Part shown: piece after piece, positions 29,502 through 38,976 of the stretch | Numbering within the stretch: position 1 is the first letter of the stretch | Layout: each line of letters opens with the position of its first letter | NCBI GenBank assembly: GCA_000597885.1 | Contig: CP004371.1 | Span: forward strand, 3,116,501 to 3,180,500 | Source: Flammeovirgaceae bacterium 311 | Lineage (GTDB): Bacteria; Bacteroidota; Bacteroidia; Cytophagales; Cyclobacteriaceae | Reading direction: 5' to 3' | DNA length: 64,000 bases | Position numbers and translations under genes: made by a program | The notes under the pieces: model-generated | What the model saw: only the letters and a program-made list of their open reading frames with translations | What the model was told of the DNA's origin: nothing | Databases searched by the model: none

Positions 29502-30899
29502 ATGAAAAAATATTTAATGCTAATGCTCTTTGCTGTCATGAGTCCCATACACGCTCTTTTCGCAGTTGATTTGCCTGCCATCTTTGCCGACCATATGGTG
29601 CTGCAGCAAAACTCCGCTGTTACCATCTGGGGCTGGGGCAAAACAGGCGAGGAGGTAAGTGTTACCGGCAGCTGGAATGGCAGTGCCGTAAAAACAAAGG
29701 CAGATACCAACGCAAAATGGCAGGTAAAACTGCAAACGCCTGCAGGGGGTGGTCCTTATACACTAACAGTACAGGGATACAATACCATTACATTCAATGA
29801 TGTGCTGATAGGCGAAGTGTGGCTGGTATCCGGTCAGTCGAATATGGAATGGAGTGCCCGCATGGGTATTGACCACGACAAAGAAGAAATTGCCAAAGCC
29901 AATTATCCTCAGATCCGCTTTTTTTCGGTAGAGCACAGAACTGCCGATAGCCCTCAGCAGGACCTGAGCGGCAGCTGGTCAGTGGCTACTCCCGAAACCA
30001 TGCAGCATTTTAGCGCCGTGGCTTATTTCTTTGGCAGAGAGCTGCACCAGGAATTAGATGTACCCATTGGGCTGATCAACAGCAGCTGGGGCGGCACTCC
30101 TGCCGAAATCTGGATGCAACCCCAGGCAATTGCTGCAAACCCGGTTCTGGCCGGGGCCGCTGCACAGTTAAAGGAAGTTCCCTGGGGTCCGGTAAAGCCT
30201 GGCAAAGCCTATCATGCCATGATTGCACCCCTGATTCCTTACCGGATTGCAGGTGCACTGTGGTACCAGGGCGAATCTAATACTGCTGTTCCCCATGCTT
30301 ATTCAGAAGCACTCACTGCCCTGATTCAAAACTGGCGGGAACAATGGGGGTACGAGTTTCCCTTTTACTTTGCCCAGATTGCTCCCTTTAAGTACGGCAG
30401 GCCTTATGAAGGGGTAATTTTGCGCGATGAGCAGCGGCAAACCCTTTCGGTTCCTAAAACAGGCATGGTTGTTACCAGCGATATTGGCAATGTTGAAGAT
30501 ATTCACCCCCGCAACAAGCTGGATGTAGGCAAGCGCTTTGCCAATATTGCCCTCAACCAGACCTATGGCAAAAAAGACCGCCCCGTTTCAGGCCCGCTCT
30601 ACCGGGAGATGAAAAAAGAAGGCAACAAGATCAGAATTTATTTTGATCATGCCGAAAATGGGCTGGTTAGTAAAGGCAGGAACCTTACGCTTTTTGAAAT
30701 AGCCGGCCAAGACGGAAAGTTTGTACCTGCCACCGCCAGGATAGACGGCAATACCGTGGTGGTAAGCGCCAGGGGCGTGAAAGATCCGGCAGCAGTGCGC
30801 TTTGCCTGGAGTAACACCGCAGAGCCCAATCTATTCAACAAAGAGGGCCTCCCCGCTTCGGCCTTCAGAACCGACGACTGGGAAATTGTAATGCAATAA
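29502..30899 (+). CDS. Sialate O-acetylesterase-like carbohydrate esterase
   Basis: I chose the ATG at 29502 (465 aa) because it gives a normal signal peptide; the open frame upstream overlaps the transporter gene. The SASA domain motifs are present: GEVWLVSGQSNMEW with Ser113, WYQGESN, and DIGNVEDIHPRN holding the Asp-x-x-His pair. An N-terminal beta-sandwich (LPAIFADHMVLQQ) precedes the SGNH fold. Family members remove acetyl groups from sialic acids, xylan or mannan. In this setting acetyl-(gluco)mannan is the likely substrate, which is inference. Confidence 0.88.
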   Translation: MKKYLMLMLFAVMSPIHALFAVDLPAIFADHMVLQQNSAVTIWGWGKTGEEVSVTGSWNGSAVKTKADTNAKWQVKLQTPAGGGPYTLTVQGYNTITFNDVLIGEVWLVSGQSNMEWSARMGIDHDKEEIAKANYPQIRFFSVEHRTADSPQQDLSGSWSVATPETMQHFSAVAYFFGRELHQELDVPIGLINSSWGGTPAEIWMQPQAIAANPVLAGAAAQLKEVPWGPVKPGKAYHAMIAPLIPYRIAGALWYQGESNTAVPHAYSEALTALIQNWREQWGYEFPFYFAQIAPFKYGRPYEGVILRDEQRQTLSVPKTGMVVTSDIGNVEDIHPRNKLDVGKRFANIALNQTYGKKDRPVSGPLYREMKKEGNKIRIYFDHAENGLVSKGRNLTLFEIAGQDGKFVPATARIDGNTVVVSARGVKDPAAVRFAWSNTAEPNLFNKEGLPASAFRTDDWEIVMQ

Positions 30900-30917
30900 G
30901 CAGGATAGATAAAAACG

Positions 30918-30951
30918 AAAAGGGCCATGGAAACAAATCTCATGCCCTTTT
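30918..30951. terminator. Bidirectional terminator between convergent genes
   Basis: Arms AAAAGGGC (30918-30925) and GCCCTTTT (30944-30951) with an 18-base loop, between the stops of the esterase (+) and the aldo/keto reductase (-). A and T runs lie on each side. Confidence 0.75.
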
Positions 30952-30965
30952 CACTTTCTATAGAG

Positions 30966-31979
30966 CTAAGCCTCTCCGCCCGCTCCTTTTAAAATCTGCT
31001 CAATTCTCTCCAGTTCATCGCTACTGAACTGTAAATTATTCAGGCAGCGCAGAGAATCTGTTAGCTGTTCGGGCTTGCTGGCGCCAATCAAGACGGAGGT
31101 TACCCGATCATCTTTCAGCAGCCAGGCCAGGGCCATTTGTGCCAGTGACTGCCCCCGCTCCTGCGCCAGCTCATGCAACTGCCTTATTTTATTTAGCTTC
31201 TCTTCGGTAAGGTTGTTCTCCTGCAAATGACCGTGCGATTTAGCAGCCCGCGAATCGGCCGGAACACCCTCCAGATATTTATTGGTGAGCATGCCCTGTG
31301 CCAGGGGGGAGAAAGGAATGCAGCCTACACCCTCCTGCTCCAGCAGATCCAGCAACTTTTCTTCTTCTACCCAGCGCTCAAACATGGAGTATTTTGGCTG
31401 ATGAATGAGGCAGGGCGTGCCCAGATCCTTCAGTATTTTAAAAGCTTTTGCCGCTTCCTCGGGATGATAGTTTGATATACCTACATACAAAGCTTTGCCC
31501 TGCCGAACCATCAGGTCCAGGGTGCCCATGGTTTCTTCCAGCGGGGTTTCGGGGTCGGGGCGGTGGTGGTAAAAGATATCTACATAGTCAAGCCCCATGC
31601 GTTTCAGGCTTTGGTCCAGGCTGGCCACCAGGTATTTTTTGGAGCCCCAATCACCATAAGGGCCTGTCCACATATCGTAGCCGGCTTTGCTGGAGATGAC
31701 CAGCTCATCGCGATGGCTGCTGAAGTCTTTCTTCAGGATGGTTCCGAAATTTGCTTCTGCCGAACCATAGGGAGGGCCGTAATTATTAGCCAGGTCGAAA
31801 TGAGTAACACCGCTGCTAAAAGCCAGCTGCAGAATATTTCTGGCATTTTGCAGCACATCTACATAACCAAAGTTGTGCCACAGGCCCAGTGACAGCGCCG
31901 GCAGCTTTAGTCCACTGCGGCCACAGCGGCGGTAGGGCATGGCTTCGTAGCGATCGGGGTTAGGAATATAATTTATCAT
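30966..31979 (-). CDS. Aldo/keto reductase, YghZ/MgrA-like
   Basis: A 337-aa cytosolic NADPH-dependent oxidoreductase. The catalytic tetrad is visible: Asp and Tyr in FDLANNYGPPYG, Lys in ISSKAGYDM and His in FYHHRPD. NADP-binding LIGASKPEQL lies near the C-terminus. The opening YRRCGRSGLKLPALSLGLW and the tryptophan-rich WTGPYGDWGSKKY match the L-glyceraldehyde-3-phosphate/methylglyoxal reductase subgroup (YghZ). A role in mannan use is not evident; it may detoxify aldehydes. It is probably monocistronic. Confidence 0.92.
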   Translation of the reverse strand: MINYIPNPDRYEAMPYRRCGRSGLKLPALSLGLWHNFGYVDVLQNARNILQLAFSSGVTHFDLANNYGPPYGSAEANFGTILKKDFSSHRDELVISSKAGYDMWTGPYGDWGSKKYLVASLDQSLKRMGLDYVDIFYHHRPDPETPLEETMGTLDLMVRQGKALYVGISNYHPEEAAKAFKILKDLGTPCLIHQPKYSMFERWVEEEKLLDLLEQEGVGCIPFSPLAQGMLTNKYLEGVPADSRAAKSHGHLQENNLTEEKLNKIRQLHELAQERGQSLAQMALAWLLKDDRVTSVLIGASKPEQLTDSLRCLNNLQFSSDELERIEQILKGAGGEA

Positions 31980-32073
31980 GTTTAAAAAAATGTGTTACAG
32001 ATGTAAAAATTGCTTCTACCTGCTGCTCTATCAGACTTAAGCATATCGCAGGCAGCAGTGTATAAAAACGAAA

Positions 32074-32103
32074 AATAGCGAAAGGGTTTACTCTTCCGCT
32101 ATT
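32074..32103 (-). terminator. Terminator of the mannobiose operon
   Basis: Arms AATAGCG (32074-32080) and CGCTATT (32097-32103) with a 16-base loop. On the minus strand it is followed by a U-rich run (TTTTTCGTTTTT), 61 bp after the AGE-epimerase stop. Confidence 0.7.
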
Positions 32104-32163
32104 ATAATCGCGTTTAGTCCTTAAAAGATTATAGCCATGGACTGGGAAGGAGCTTAGAAAAGC

Positions 32164-33390
32164 TTAACTCCCTGTTAAAACCCTGCAGCGATGTACCACT
32201 TCCAGACAGGCGCGGGAGTTGTGGTAGGGGCACTTCCAGAAGCCTACTTTGTCTTCTCCTTTCATCAGGCTGTAATCATCGTATACACCCCAGAACCACT
32301 CACCCCCTTCTTTGTCCAGAAAATACTGCTGTGCAAACTTCCAGGAATTGAGCGACTGCTCCAGAAACTGCTGTTCCCCTGTTAGCTGGTAGGCATTCAG
32401 GAAACCCACCATGGCCTCGGCACTTACCCACCACTCGCGGTGCGTATCGTAGTGGCCTTCCCCGCGGTCCAACTCGTGGTACAGGCTGCCATCGGGCTGC
32501 AGGCCTTCTGCAGTGGCGTGGGCCATCTGCACGGCTACCCCTTTCACACGCTGCAGTAATTCATCGTTTCCCAGCACTTCTGCAGCCTCCTGCAGGAGCC
32601 AGGAAGCTTCAATGTCGTGTCCGTAAGAAACCAGATCGGCAGTAACTTTCCAGTCTGTTGTAAAGAACAGGTTCATGTGGCCGGTGCGGCTGTCTACAAT
32701 CCGCTCCAGAAACAACAGAATCAGTGATTCCAGCTGATACGCCAGCTGCTGATCGGGCCAGATGCGGTACAGGTTGGCGTAGGCTTCCAGGATGTGCAGG
32801 TGGGTATTCATGGTTTTGGGATCGTTGCGGTCTTTCGGGCTTAAGCGCAAGTCTTCCAGCAACGCTCCCTCACGGCTAAAGGCTTCGAGGTACCCACCAC
32901 TTTCTGCATCGTAGCTGTGCTTTTCAATCCAGTGGTAGAGCTCACGGCTCTGCTGCAGCGCCTTTTCGTTTTTGGTTGCCCTGTAGAACTCACTTAGGCC
33001 ATAGATGGCAAAAGCAAGCGCATAGATCTGCTTGCGGGTATGCAGAGGGTTCCCCTGCGCATCCACTGCCCAGTATATACCGCCCCACTCACGGTCAACA
33101 AAATGGTTCAGCAGGTACTCAAACGAGCGCTCTGCCAGCTGCAGATAGATTTTATTGCCGGTATGCCTGTAGGCTGCCGAAAAAGACCAGAGGATGCGGG
33201 CGTTCAGGATGCCCCCCTTGGGAGCATCCTGATTTACAGACCCCTTATAATCCATTTGCCCTACAAAACCACCCCACTTTTCATCGGGCGACTCTTGCTG
33301 CCAGAACTGCAGGATCCTCTCCAGCTCGGCTTCTGTTTCATCGCTGTAGCGCTGTAGCGTGGGGGTAAGTTGGGCTGCTGCTAAATTCAT
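32164..33390 (-). CDS. AGE-family epimerase, probable mannobiose (cellobiose) 2-epimerase
   Basis: A 408-aa (alpha/alpha)6-barrel enzyme of the N-acylglucosamine 2-epimerase family, without a signal peptide and therefore cytosolic. The conserved histidine regions are visible: SYGHDIEASWLL, HREWWVSAEAMVGF and the C-terminal FWKCPYHNSRACLEV, the two catalytic His lying in the first and last. It should interconvert beta-1,4-mannobiose and mannosyl-glucose, feeding GH130. Its ATG overlaps the GH130 stop as TAATG, so the two are translationally coupled. The order GH26 - symporter - GH130 - epimerase matches the mannan operon described in Bacteroides fragilis, which supports the specificity. Confidence 0.93.
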   Translation of the reverse strand: MNLAAAQLTPTLQRYSDETEAELERILQFWQQESPDEKWGGFVGQMDYKGSVNQDAPKGGILNARILWSFSAAYRHTGNKIYLQLAERSFEYLLNHFVDREWGGIYWAVDAQGNPLHTRKQIYALAFAIYGLSEFYRATKNEKALQQSRELYHWIEKHSYDAESGGYLEAFSREGALLEDLRLSPKDRNDPKTMNTHLHILEAYANLYRIWPDQQLAYQLESLILLFLERIVDSRTGHMNLFFTTDWKVTADLVSYGHDIEASWLLQEAAEVLGNDELLQRVKGVAVQMAHATAEGLQPDGSLYHELDRGEGHYDTHREWWVSAEAMVGFLNAYQLTGEQQFLEQSLNSWKFAQQYFLDKEGGEWFWGVYDDYSLMKGEDKVGFWKCPYHNSRACLEVVHRCRVLTGS

Positions 33391-34607
33391 TAAGCTGCTC
33401 CGTTACCAGATATCAGTTCTTTGTTGTTATTGCGGTATGCCAGGTTTTTATCGATCAGCTGGTTAAGCCTTTCTACCGTGGCACCGGAACGCAGTCCGTC
33501 CTGCGGGGTATTCAGGGTATAATCCAGTAGACGATCTACTGTAGAGGTAGCCACATGCATTCGCGTATCGGAAGAGCCGTAGTAGATGAATACGGTGCCA
33601 TCCTCATCCAGAATCCAGCCATTGGAGAATACCACATTTGATACATCGCCTATTCTTTCTTCGCCCTCGGGTGCTATGAAATAACCGGCAGGTTTATGAA
33701 TCACTTTGAAGGGATCTTCCAGGCTGGTGAGGAATACATAGAGCACGTAGCGCAGCCCGGCCGCTGTATTACGCACGCCGTGCGCCATGTGCAGCCAGCC
33801 TTTTTCAGTTTTAATCGGCGCAGGCCCCTGTCCGTTCTTTACTTCGTTGATGGTGTGGTACTGCTTGTAATCTACAATCAGCTCCTGGTCAATTACCGCA
33901 TTTTCGATGGAATCGGAAAAACCGTAGCCAATGCCGCCACCGGAACCAGCTTCGATAAAGCCATCCTGTGGGCGGGTATAGAAAGCGTATTTGCCGTTTA
34001 CAAACTCCGGGTGCAATACTACATTGCGCTGCTGCGGAGAAGGCGTTTTCAGATCGGGCAGGCGCTCCCAGCTTACTAAATCGCGGGTGCGGGCAATACC
34101 ACACTGGGCAATGGCCGATGATTCATCGCCTCTTTTAGCGGCCGGGTCTTTACGCTCGGTGCAGAAAAGACCATAGATCCAGCCATCTTCGTGCTGGGTG
34201 AGGCGCATGTCATATATGTTAACATCCGGAACGGAAGTTTCCGGCATGGTTACAGGCTTGTCCCAGAACCTGAACTCATCTATCCCATTGGGGCTTTCGG
34301 CCACGGCAAAGAAGGATTTGCGGTCGGCACCCTCTACCCTTACAACCAGCAGGTACCTGCCATTTAGTTTGATGGCGCCGGAGTTAAAAGCAGCATTGAT
34401 TCCGAAACGCTCCATTAGGTAAGGGTTTGTTTCAGGATTAAGATCGTAGCGCCAGAAGATGGGGGTATGCTGTGCCGTAAGGATTGGATATTCGTAACGG
34501 TCGTAAACACCATTACCCAATGCTTCTTTCCTGTTTTTACGGTTTACCAGCGCCTGGTGCGCACTTTCTAACTGCTTTAGTCTTTCGTTAAAGGTTGTAT
34601 TGTTCAT
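33390..34607 (-). CDS. GH130 4-O-beta-D-mannosyl-D-glucose phosphorylase
   Basis: A 405-aa cytosolic inverting phosphorylase of the GH130_1 type, splitting mannosyl-beta-1,4-glucose with phosphate into mannose-1-phosphate and glucose. The five-bladed propeller shows the family blocks [37 protein letters not shown] and [20 protein letters not shown]. The catalytic Asp lies in residues 128-133, and phosphate-binding HxxxxVR-like residues are in [14 protein letters not shown]. It sits between the symporter (57 bp upstream) and the epimerase (1-base overlap), the usual partners for mannobiose breakdown. Confidence 0.95.
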   Translation of the reverse strand: MNNTTFNERLKQLESAHQALVNRKNRKEALGNGVYDRYEYPILTAQHTPIFWRYDLNPETNPYLMERFGINAAFNSGAIKLNGRYLLVVRVEGADRKSFFAVAESPNGIDEFRFWDKPVTMPETSVPDVNIYDMRLTQHEDGWIYGLFCTERKDPAAKRGDESSAIAQCGIARTRDLVSWERLPDLKTPSPQQRNVVLHPEFVNGKYAFYTRPQDGFIEAGSGGGIGYGFSDSIENAVIDQELIVDYKQYHTINEVKNGQGPAPIKTEKGWLHMAHGVRNTAAGLRYVLYVFLTSLEDPFKVIHKPAGYFIAPEGEERIGDVSNVVFSNGWILDEDGTVFIYYGSSDTRMHVATSTVDRLLDYTLNTPQDGLRSGATVERLNQLIDKNLAYRNNNKELISGNGAA

Positions 34608-34664
34608 GTCAAATAATTTCCGGATCTGTGTTTTCTTTTGATATAGACTAATTGCCAGCCCTGC

Positions 34665-36566
34665 TTAAGCTGCCTTCATATTGCTTTTGCCTCTGTTTTC
34701 GGGAAGTGGTGTGCTACTGGTGGGGGGCGCTTCGTTGCTATCGAGCTTATTCCACCAGGTTTGTTTCAGAATAGTTCCGCACACCACCAGCACCGCCAGC
34801 ACTATTGCCAGCTCGGTATACATGCTCATTACCAGGTAAAAGGGCAGCAGGGTTAAGCTCATCTGCCCTACAATACCTACCACAACATTGAAGGCATCCA
34901 GCCAGAAACTCTTGTTGGGCTGGAAAGTGGGATCTTCCTGCATCACAGCTTCCTTCACAGGCTTCCAGAAACCCCAGGGGCGCACATTTTTGTAGAAGGC
35001 CTTCAGAGTTTCCATAGGGGTGGGTGGTGCCAACAGGGTACCGGCAATGCTGCCGATCAGGGAAAGCACCAGCAGTAGCGGGAAGTAATTCAGGGGAAGC
35101 ACGCCCTGGAAATAAGGCAGCAGGGGGAAAATAAGCGCCGGCGCAATACCTGCCAGCATACCCCAGAAGAAACCACTGCTGTTAAAGCGCCACCAGTACC
35201 ACTTAAGCAAGTTGGAGGCAATATAACCTCCATACAGGCCGGATACGATCCACTGCAGCAGGGAGTTCACATCCCTGGCCAGGAAGCCCAGCACCACACT
35301 TACCAGCACCACCACTATACCGGTGCCGTAGTTCATTCTGGTTACCTGGGTGTTGGAGGCATCTTTGTTTACATAACGAAGGTAGATATCGTTTACCAGG
35401 TAGGCCTGTGCTGCATTAAGCGTACCGGCAAAGGTGCCAATAAAGGCTGCCAGCAAACCTGCCAGGATAAGGCCCATGATACCAGCCGGAGCAAAATTAA
35501 GAATGGCAGCCGGCAGGATCTGTTCAAAATCGGTAGTTCCGTTAGCACCCTGTAGGTTAAGCGTGTTGTAGTTCAGCAGGGCGAGCACAGTAAAACCAAC
35601 AATCATCAGGTAACGGGTGGGTATGAGTACCAGCGATACAAATCCACTCATTTTTGCCGCATCCTGTGGCGAACGGGTAGAGAGAATTTTCTGCATATCG
35701 TAGCTAGGTGTTGGCCCTGCCAGGCTGGCCAGCACCCCTTTAAAGAGCATCAGCATAAAGAAAACACCAAAAAAAGTGTAGCCGTCGGCCATAATCTTTG
35801 CATTGGCATCTTCAATAATACCAGACCAGTCCAGGTCCAGCTGCATACCAAAGAAGGGCGTATCCCAGTTTGCCGGTACATTCAGCGAGGCGGTTTCCAG
35901 GTTGTTCATGGCCATTACACCAATCACTATCGCGCCAATGGTCATGATCACGTACTGGAGCACATCGGCCCACACAATACTGGCCATACCTCCTAAAATG
36001 GAGTAAAATACTGCAAAAGAGGTAAACAGCAAACCGTAGAAGTGAGGCACAAACTCAGGCGCTACCGTAAAAGGAATGTAGGGCTGTACCGAAGCCCAGG
36101 GAATAAAGATCTCCACAAATTTACCAAGCCCAATAAAACCATAGGCCAGAAAGCCCAGGCAGCTTAACAGGGCAAACACCACCACAATGGTATGGGAGGC
36201 ATTTACATCTTTGCCCCTGCCAAAGCGGGTGAGCATCCACTCGGCCCCGGTGGTTACATTGGAGCGGCGCAACCAGGCGGCCATGAACATCATCAAAAAA
36301 ACCTGGTTGAAGGAAGGCCACAGCCAGGGAATCCAGATGCTTTTAAAGCCATAGACAAAAGCCAGCATAACCATCCACATGGTGCCCGAAATATCGAACA
36401 TACCTGAGGCATTGGATACACCCAGGGCATACCAGGGCAGGGTATGGCCACCCAGCAGATATGCGTCCTTATTGCCCTGTGCCCGCTTTTTCATGAACAG
36501 GCCAATAGAGGCAACTGCTACCAGGTAGAGAACAATTATGCTGATGTCAAGCAGTGATAAAGTCAT
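34665..36566 (-). CDS. Na+/solute symporter (SSS family), probable mannobiose importer
   Basis: A 633-aa inner-membrane protein with about 13-14 hydrophobic helices. It opens with DAYLLGGHTLPWYALGVSNA, the SSS signature around the unwound helix 1, and has the LeuT-fold pattern throughout. The long C-terminal extension (two extra helices and a polar tail) is seen in Bacteroidota sugar symporters. In the equivalent Bacteroides operon the symporter imports mannobiose, so that is the likely substrate here. It lies 44 bp after GH26 and 57 bp before GH130. Confidence 0.92.
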   Translation of the reverse strand: MTLSLLDISIIVLYLVAVASIGLFMKKRAQGNKDAYLLGGHTLPWYALGVSNASGMFDISGTMWMVMLAFVYGFKSIWIPWLWPSFNQVFLMMFMAAWLRRSNVTTGAEWMLTRFGRGKDVNASHTIVVVFALLSCLGFLAYGFIGLGKFVEIFIPWASVQPYIPFTVAPEFVPHFYGLLFTSFAVFYSILGGMASIVWADVLQYVIMTIGAIVIGVMAMNNLETASLNVPANWDTPFFGMQLDLDWSGIIEDANAKIMADGYTFFGVFFMLMLFKGVLASLAGPTPSYDMQKILSTRSPQDAAKMSGFVSLVLIPTRYLMIVGFTVLALLNYNTLNLQGANGTTDFEQILPAAILNFAPAGIMGLILAGLLAAFIGTFAGTLNAAQAYLVNDIYLRYVNKDASNTQVTRMNYGTGIVVVLVSVVLGFLARDVNSLLQWIVSGLYGGYIASNLLKWYWWRFNSSGFFWGMLAGIAPALIFPLLPYFQGVLPLNYFPLLLVLSLIGSIAGTLLAPPTPMETLKAFYKNVRPWGFWKPVKEAVMQEDPTFQPNKSFWLDAFNVVVGIVGQMSLTLLPFYLVMSMYTELAIVLAVLVVCGTILKQTWWNKLDSNEAPPTSSTPLPENRGKSNMKAA

Positions 36567-36610
36567 CTGTTTACGTATAGAGTGTTTTTATGATTGGGGC
36601 CGGCTGGCTG

Positions 36611-37756
36611 CTACAGCTTTGATCCTTTTTTTGATTTAGCCGGCTTCTTATATATGTTTTCTGCCGCTACATCTTTCTGGAAGAACACATCAGGCTGCTG
36701 GTAGAATTTTTTAAAATCTTCGGCACTGGCCTGGCCCGGATAAGGCGCATAGAAGTGATCGGGACGGCCGTTTCGCCACACCAGCACATAGGATAAGTCT
36801 GTATCCTGCACAACAGGCAGGAGTGTGTTGGTCCACCAGTCGGCTACTGGCAGCTGCTCCAGGCCGGTTTCAGAAAGGGTGATCAGCTTATTCTTCTCTT
36901 TGCCGATTTCGGACAGCGTCTGCACCATTTGTTTGGTGTTGGCTACAAAATAGTCTATAGAATCGTTGGGGTTAGGGCGGTGGTAGATATCAAAGCCCAG
37001 TATGTCTACATAACTATCACCGGGGTAACGCTCCAGGTAATCTTCGCGTGACTCAAATCTATCGGGAGAATAGGCGTAGAGCACATTATGCACCTCTTTC
37101 TGGTTGCGCAGGTAATCTACCGTAAAGCGCCAGAATCTGGTGTATTCCGCTACTGTGCTGTGCCCGCGGCCCCACCAGAACCAGCTGCCGGTATGCTCGT
37201 GCAGCGGCCTGAAGATTACAGGGATTGCCTCTCCTTTTGGCCCTTTCAGGCTTTTGAAGAAATCTGCCACCTCGTCGAGCCAGGTAGCGTAACGCGCCAT
37301 TAGTGCCGGGTCTGCAAAAACACGCTTAATGGTGGAGTCCTGCTGAAACCAGGTATCTTTGGTGGGATCTACCGGGTTGTTAGGGTGCCAGCTGAAGGTA
37401 TTGATGCCTCCCCGGGCATAGATCTGCTGTGCAAACTTACGCATGGCGTCAAAGGGAACACTATCGAGGTTTACGGGCCTTTTCAGCTCCAGGTGGCCCA
37501 GGTCCCAGCCTACTACGGCAGGGTATTCTCCTACTACTTCCTTTACATCAGAACGGCCCTCTTCATACTTCCAGCCCATGCCATATGCCAGCGCATCCTG
37601 GTGGCCGAACATAATGCCTTTTTTTGCCAGCCGCTGCAGGTTCAGGTAGAGGTTTTTCGTTTCGGGCGTTGCTTGTTGATCAATTGGTAACGTTTGCGCC
37701 ACAAGACCAGGCAAAACAAGGATGTTCAGCAGGCAGAATAGAAATATCTTATGCAT
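36611..37756 (-). CDS. GH26 beta-mannanase/mannobiohydrolase (periplasmic)
   Basis: A 381-aa GH26 enzyme with a signal peptide ending LVAQ and no C-terminal sorting domain, so probably periplasmic. Acid/base Glu187 lies in IFRPLHEHTGSWFWW and nucleophile Glu296 in ITLSETGLE. It is more compact than the first GH26 and lacks the CBM, like the enzymes that release mannobiose from oligosaccharides. It leads the operon supplying mannobiose to the symporter, GH130 and the epimerase. The C-terminus has a lysine-rich tail (KKPAKSKKGSKL). Confidence 0.94.
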   Translation of the reverse strand: MHKIFLFCLLNILVLPGLVAQTLPIDQQATPETKNLYLNLQRLAKKGIMFGHQDALAYGMGWKYEEGRSDVKEVVGEYPAVVGWDLGHLELKRPVNLDSVPFDAMRKFAQQIYARGGINTFSWHPNNPVDPTKDTWFQQDSTIKRVFADPALMARYATWLDEVADFFKSLKGPKGEAIPVIFRPLHEHTGSWFWWGRGHSTVAEYTRFWRFTVDYLRNQKEVHNVLYAYSPDRFESREDYLERYPGDSYVDILGFDIYHRPNPNDSIDYFVANTKQMVQTLSEIGKEKNKLITLSETGLEQLPVADWWTNTLLPVVQDTDLSYVLVWRNGRPDHFYAPYPGQASAEDFKKFYQQPDVFFQKDVAAENIYKKPAKSKKGSKL

Positions 37757-38070
37757 GTATTAATGATTGTATGTATACTCCAGAGGGCTTACCATCTGCC
37801 TCCCCTTAAAATCAAACCCTGTTTATACCATCAAATATACCGATATCTTAAAGTATTTCATTAATACTATTTTATCATTTCATTGACTGCAGCACATCCT
37901 GATCAAAAAATAATTTTTGCTCATAGGCATGGAGCACACCGCTAAAAATCAGCATTAAACTTCTGAAATGCCGAACATAACGCTACAGAAGCTAATTTAA
38001 CAGTAGAACATACGGCCTAAAATTATTAATTTACAGCAGCCATGCACTGATACTTATTTAACACAATTTT
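37757..38070. other. Divergent GH26-operon/araC control region
   Basis: 314 bp between the divergent GH26 operon and AraC-type regulator. It holds the promoter/element pair listed at 37832-37887 and CTGATACTTATTTA (38047-38060), 10 bp before the araC start. The latter also occurs at 11826. This suggests the regulator could control both directions. Confidence 0.6.
37832..37887 (-). promoter_or_regulatory. Putative promoter and regulator site of the GH26 operon
   Basis: On the minus strand a -7 box TATATTTG (37832-37839) lies ~76 bp before the ATG. The 25-bp element 37863-37887 lies 23 nt upstream of it. The element differs at one position from that at 11721-11745, and the spacing is identical. 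Confidence 0.72.
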
Positions 38071-38955
38071 ATGCCTAACCAATTGCGCAGCATCTACAGA
38101 GAGATTACCCCTCTTAATGCAAGTGATTGCTTTACATTTTTTAAGCGGATAAAAAAAGAGTTCAGTTTTCCGCTGCACACGCACGAGGAGTTTGAGCTGA
38201 ATTTTATCCAGCATGCTCCCGGAGCCAAACGTATTGTGGGAGATAATATTGAAGTGATTGACAGCATTGACCTGGTACTGGTGGGCAGCAACCTGCCCCA
38301 TGGCTGGTTCACGCATGAATGTACCAGCCAGGAGATTTATGAAATTACCATACAGTTTCACCGCGACCTGTTCGATGAAAAATTTCTGAAGCGCAACCAG
38401 CTAAGCCACATTCGCAGCCTACTGGAGCGTTCTGCCAGGGGTATTGCTTTTTCTGCAGAAACAGCGCAGGTTTTTAAAGACCGGATAGAATTACTGACTA
38501 CAAAAAGCGGTTTTGATTCTGTGCTGGAGCTGATGTCGATTCTGCATGATTTGTCACTCTCCGGTAATCTGAGGTCTTTATCAAATTCTTCATTCTCAAA
38601 TGAACAGTTCAATTACAACAGCCGCCGCATTGAACAGGCCTTTGAGTTTATGCAGAAAAACTACTCTAAGGAAATTTCACTGGCCGATGTGGCAGGGGTG
38701 GTAAACATGCCCGAGGTGTCATTCAGCCGCTTTATTAAGAAAAGAACAGGCAGAACCTTTATTGAAAGCCTGAATGAAATCCGGCTGGGACATGCCTCCC
38801 GCCTGTTGATTGACACTACCCAGACTGTGGCCGAGGTTTCTTTTAACTGTGGCTTTAACAACCTCTCTTATTTTAACAGGGTATTCAGGAAAAAAAACGG
38901 CTGCACGCCAACCGAATTCCGGCAGAATTACTCCGGCGCCAAGGTATTTATTTAA
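38071..38955 (+). CDS. AraC-family transcriptional regulator with N-terminal cupin
   Basis: A 294-aa cytosolic regulator. The first ~150 residues form a cupin-like ligand-sensing domain with HTHEEFELNFI. Residues ~185-292 hold two helix-turn-helix units: SLADVAGVVNMPEVSFSRFIKKRTG and the second ending CGFNNLSYFNRVFRKKNGCTPTEFRQ, an AraC signature. Divergent orientation from the GH26 - symporter - GH130 - epimerase operon suggests local control of mannobiose metabolism. A copy of the shared motif lies 10 bp before its start, compatible with autoregulation. Confidence 0.92.
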   Translation: MPNQLRSIYREITPLNASDCFTFFKRIKKEFSFPLHTHEEFELNFIQHAPGAKRIVGDNIEVIDSIDLVLVGSNLPHGWFTHECTSQEIYEITIQFHRDLFDEKFLKRNQLSHIRSLLERSARGIAFSAETAQVFKDRIELLTTKSGFDSVLELMSILHDLSLSGNLRSLSNSSFSNEQFNYNSRRIEQAFEFMQKNYSKEISLADVAGVVNMPEVSFSRFIKKRTGRTFIESLNEIRLGHASRLLIDTTQTVAEVSFNCGFNNLSYFNRVFRKKNGCTPTEFRQNYSGAKVFI

Positions 38956-38976
38956 AATTTCTCCTGACCCATTCAT

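Noticed and set aside
38026-38361. 111-codon minus-strand frame overlapping the AraC gene
   Set aside because: It is antisense to a clear AraC regulator and has no supporting features.
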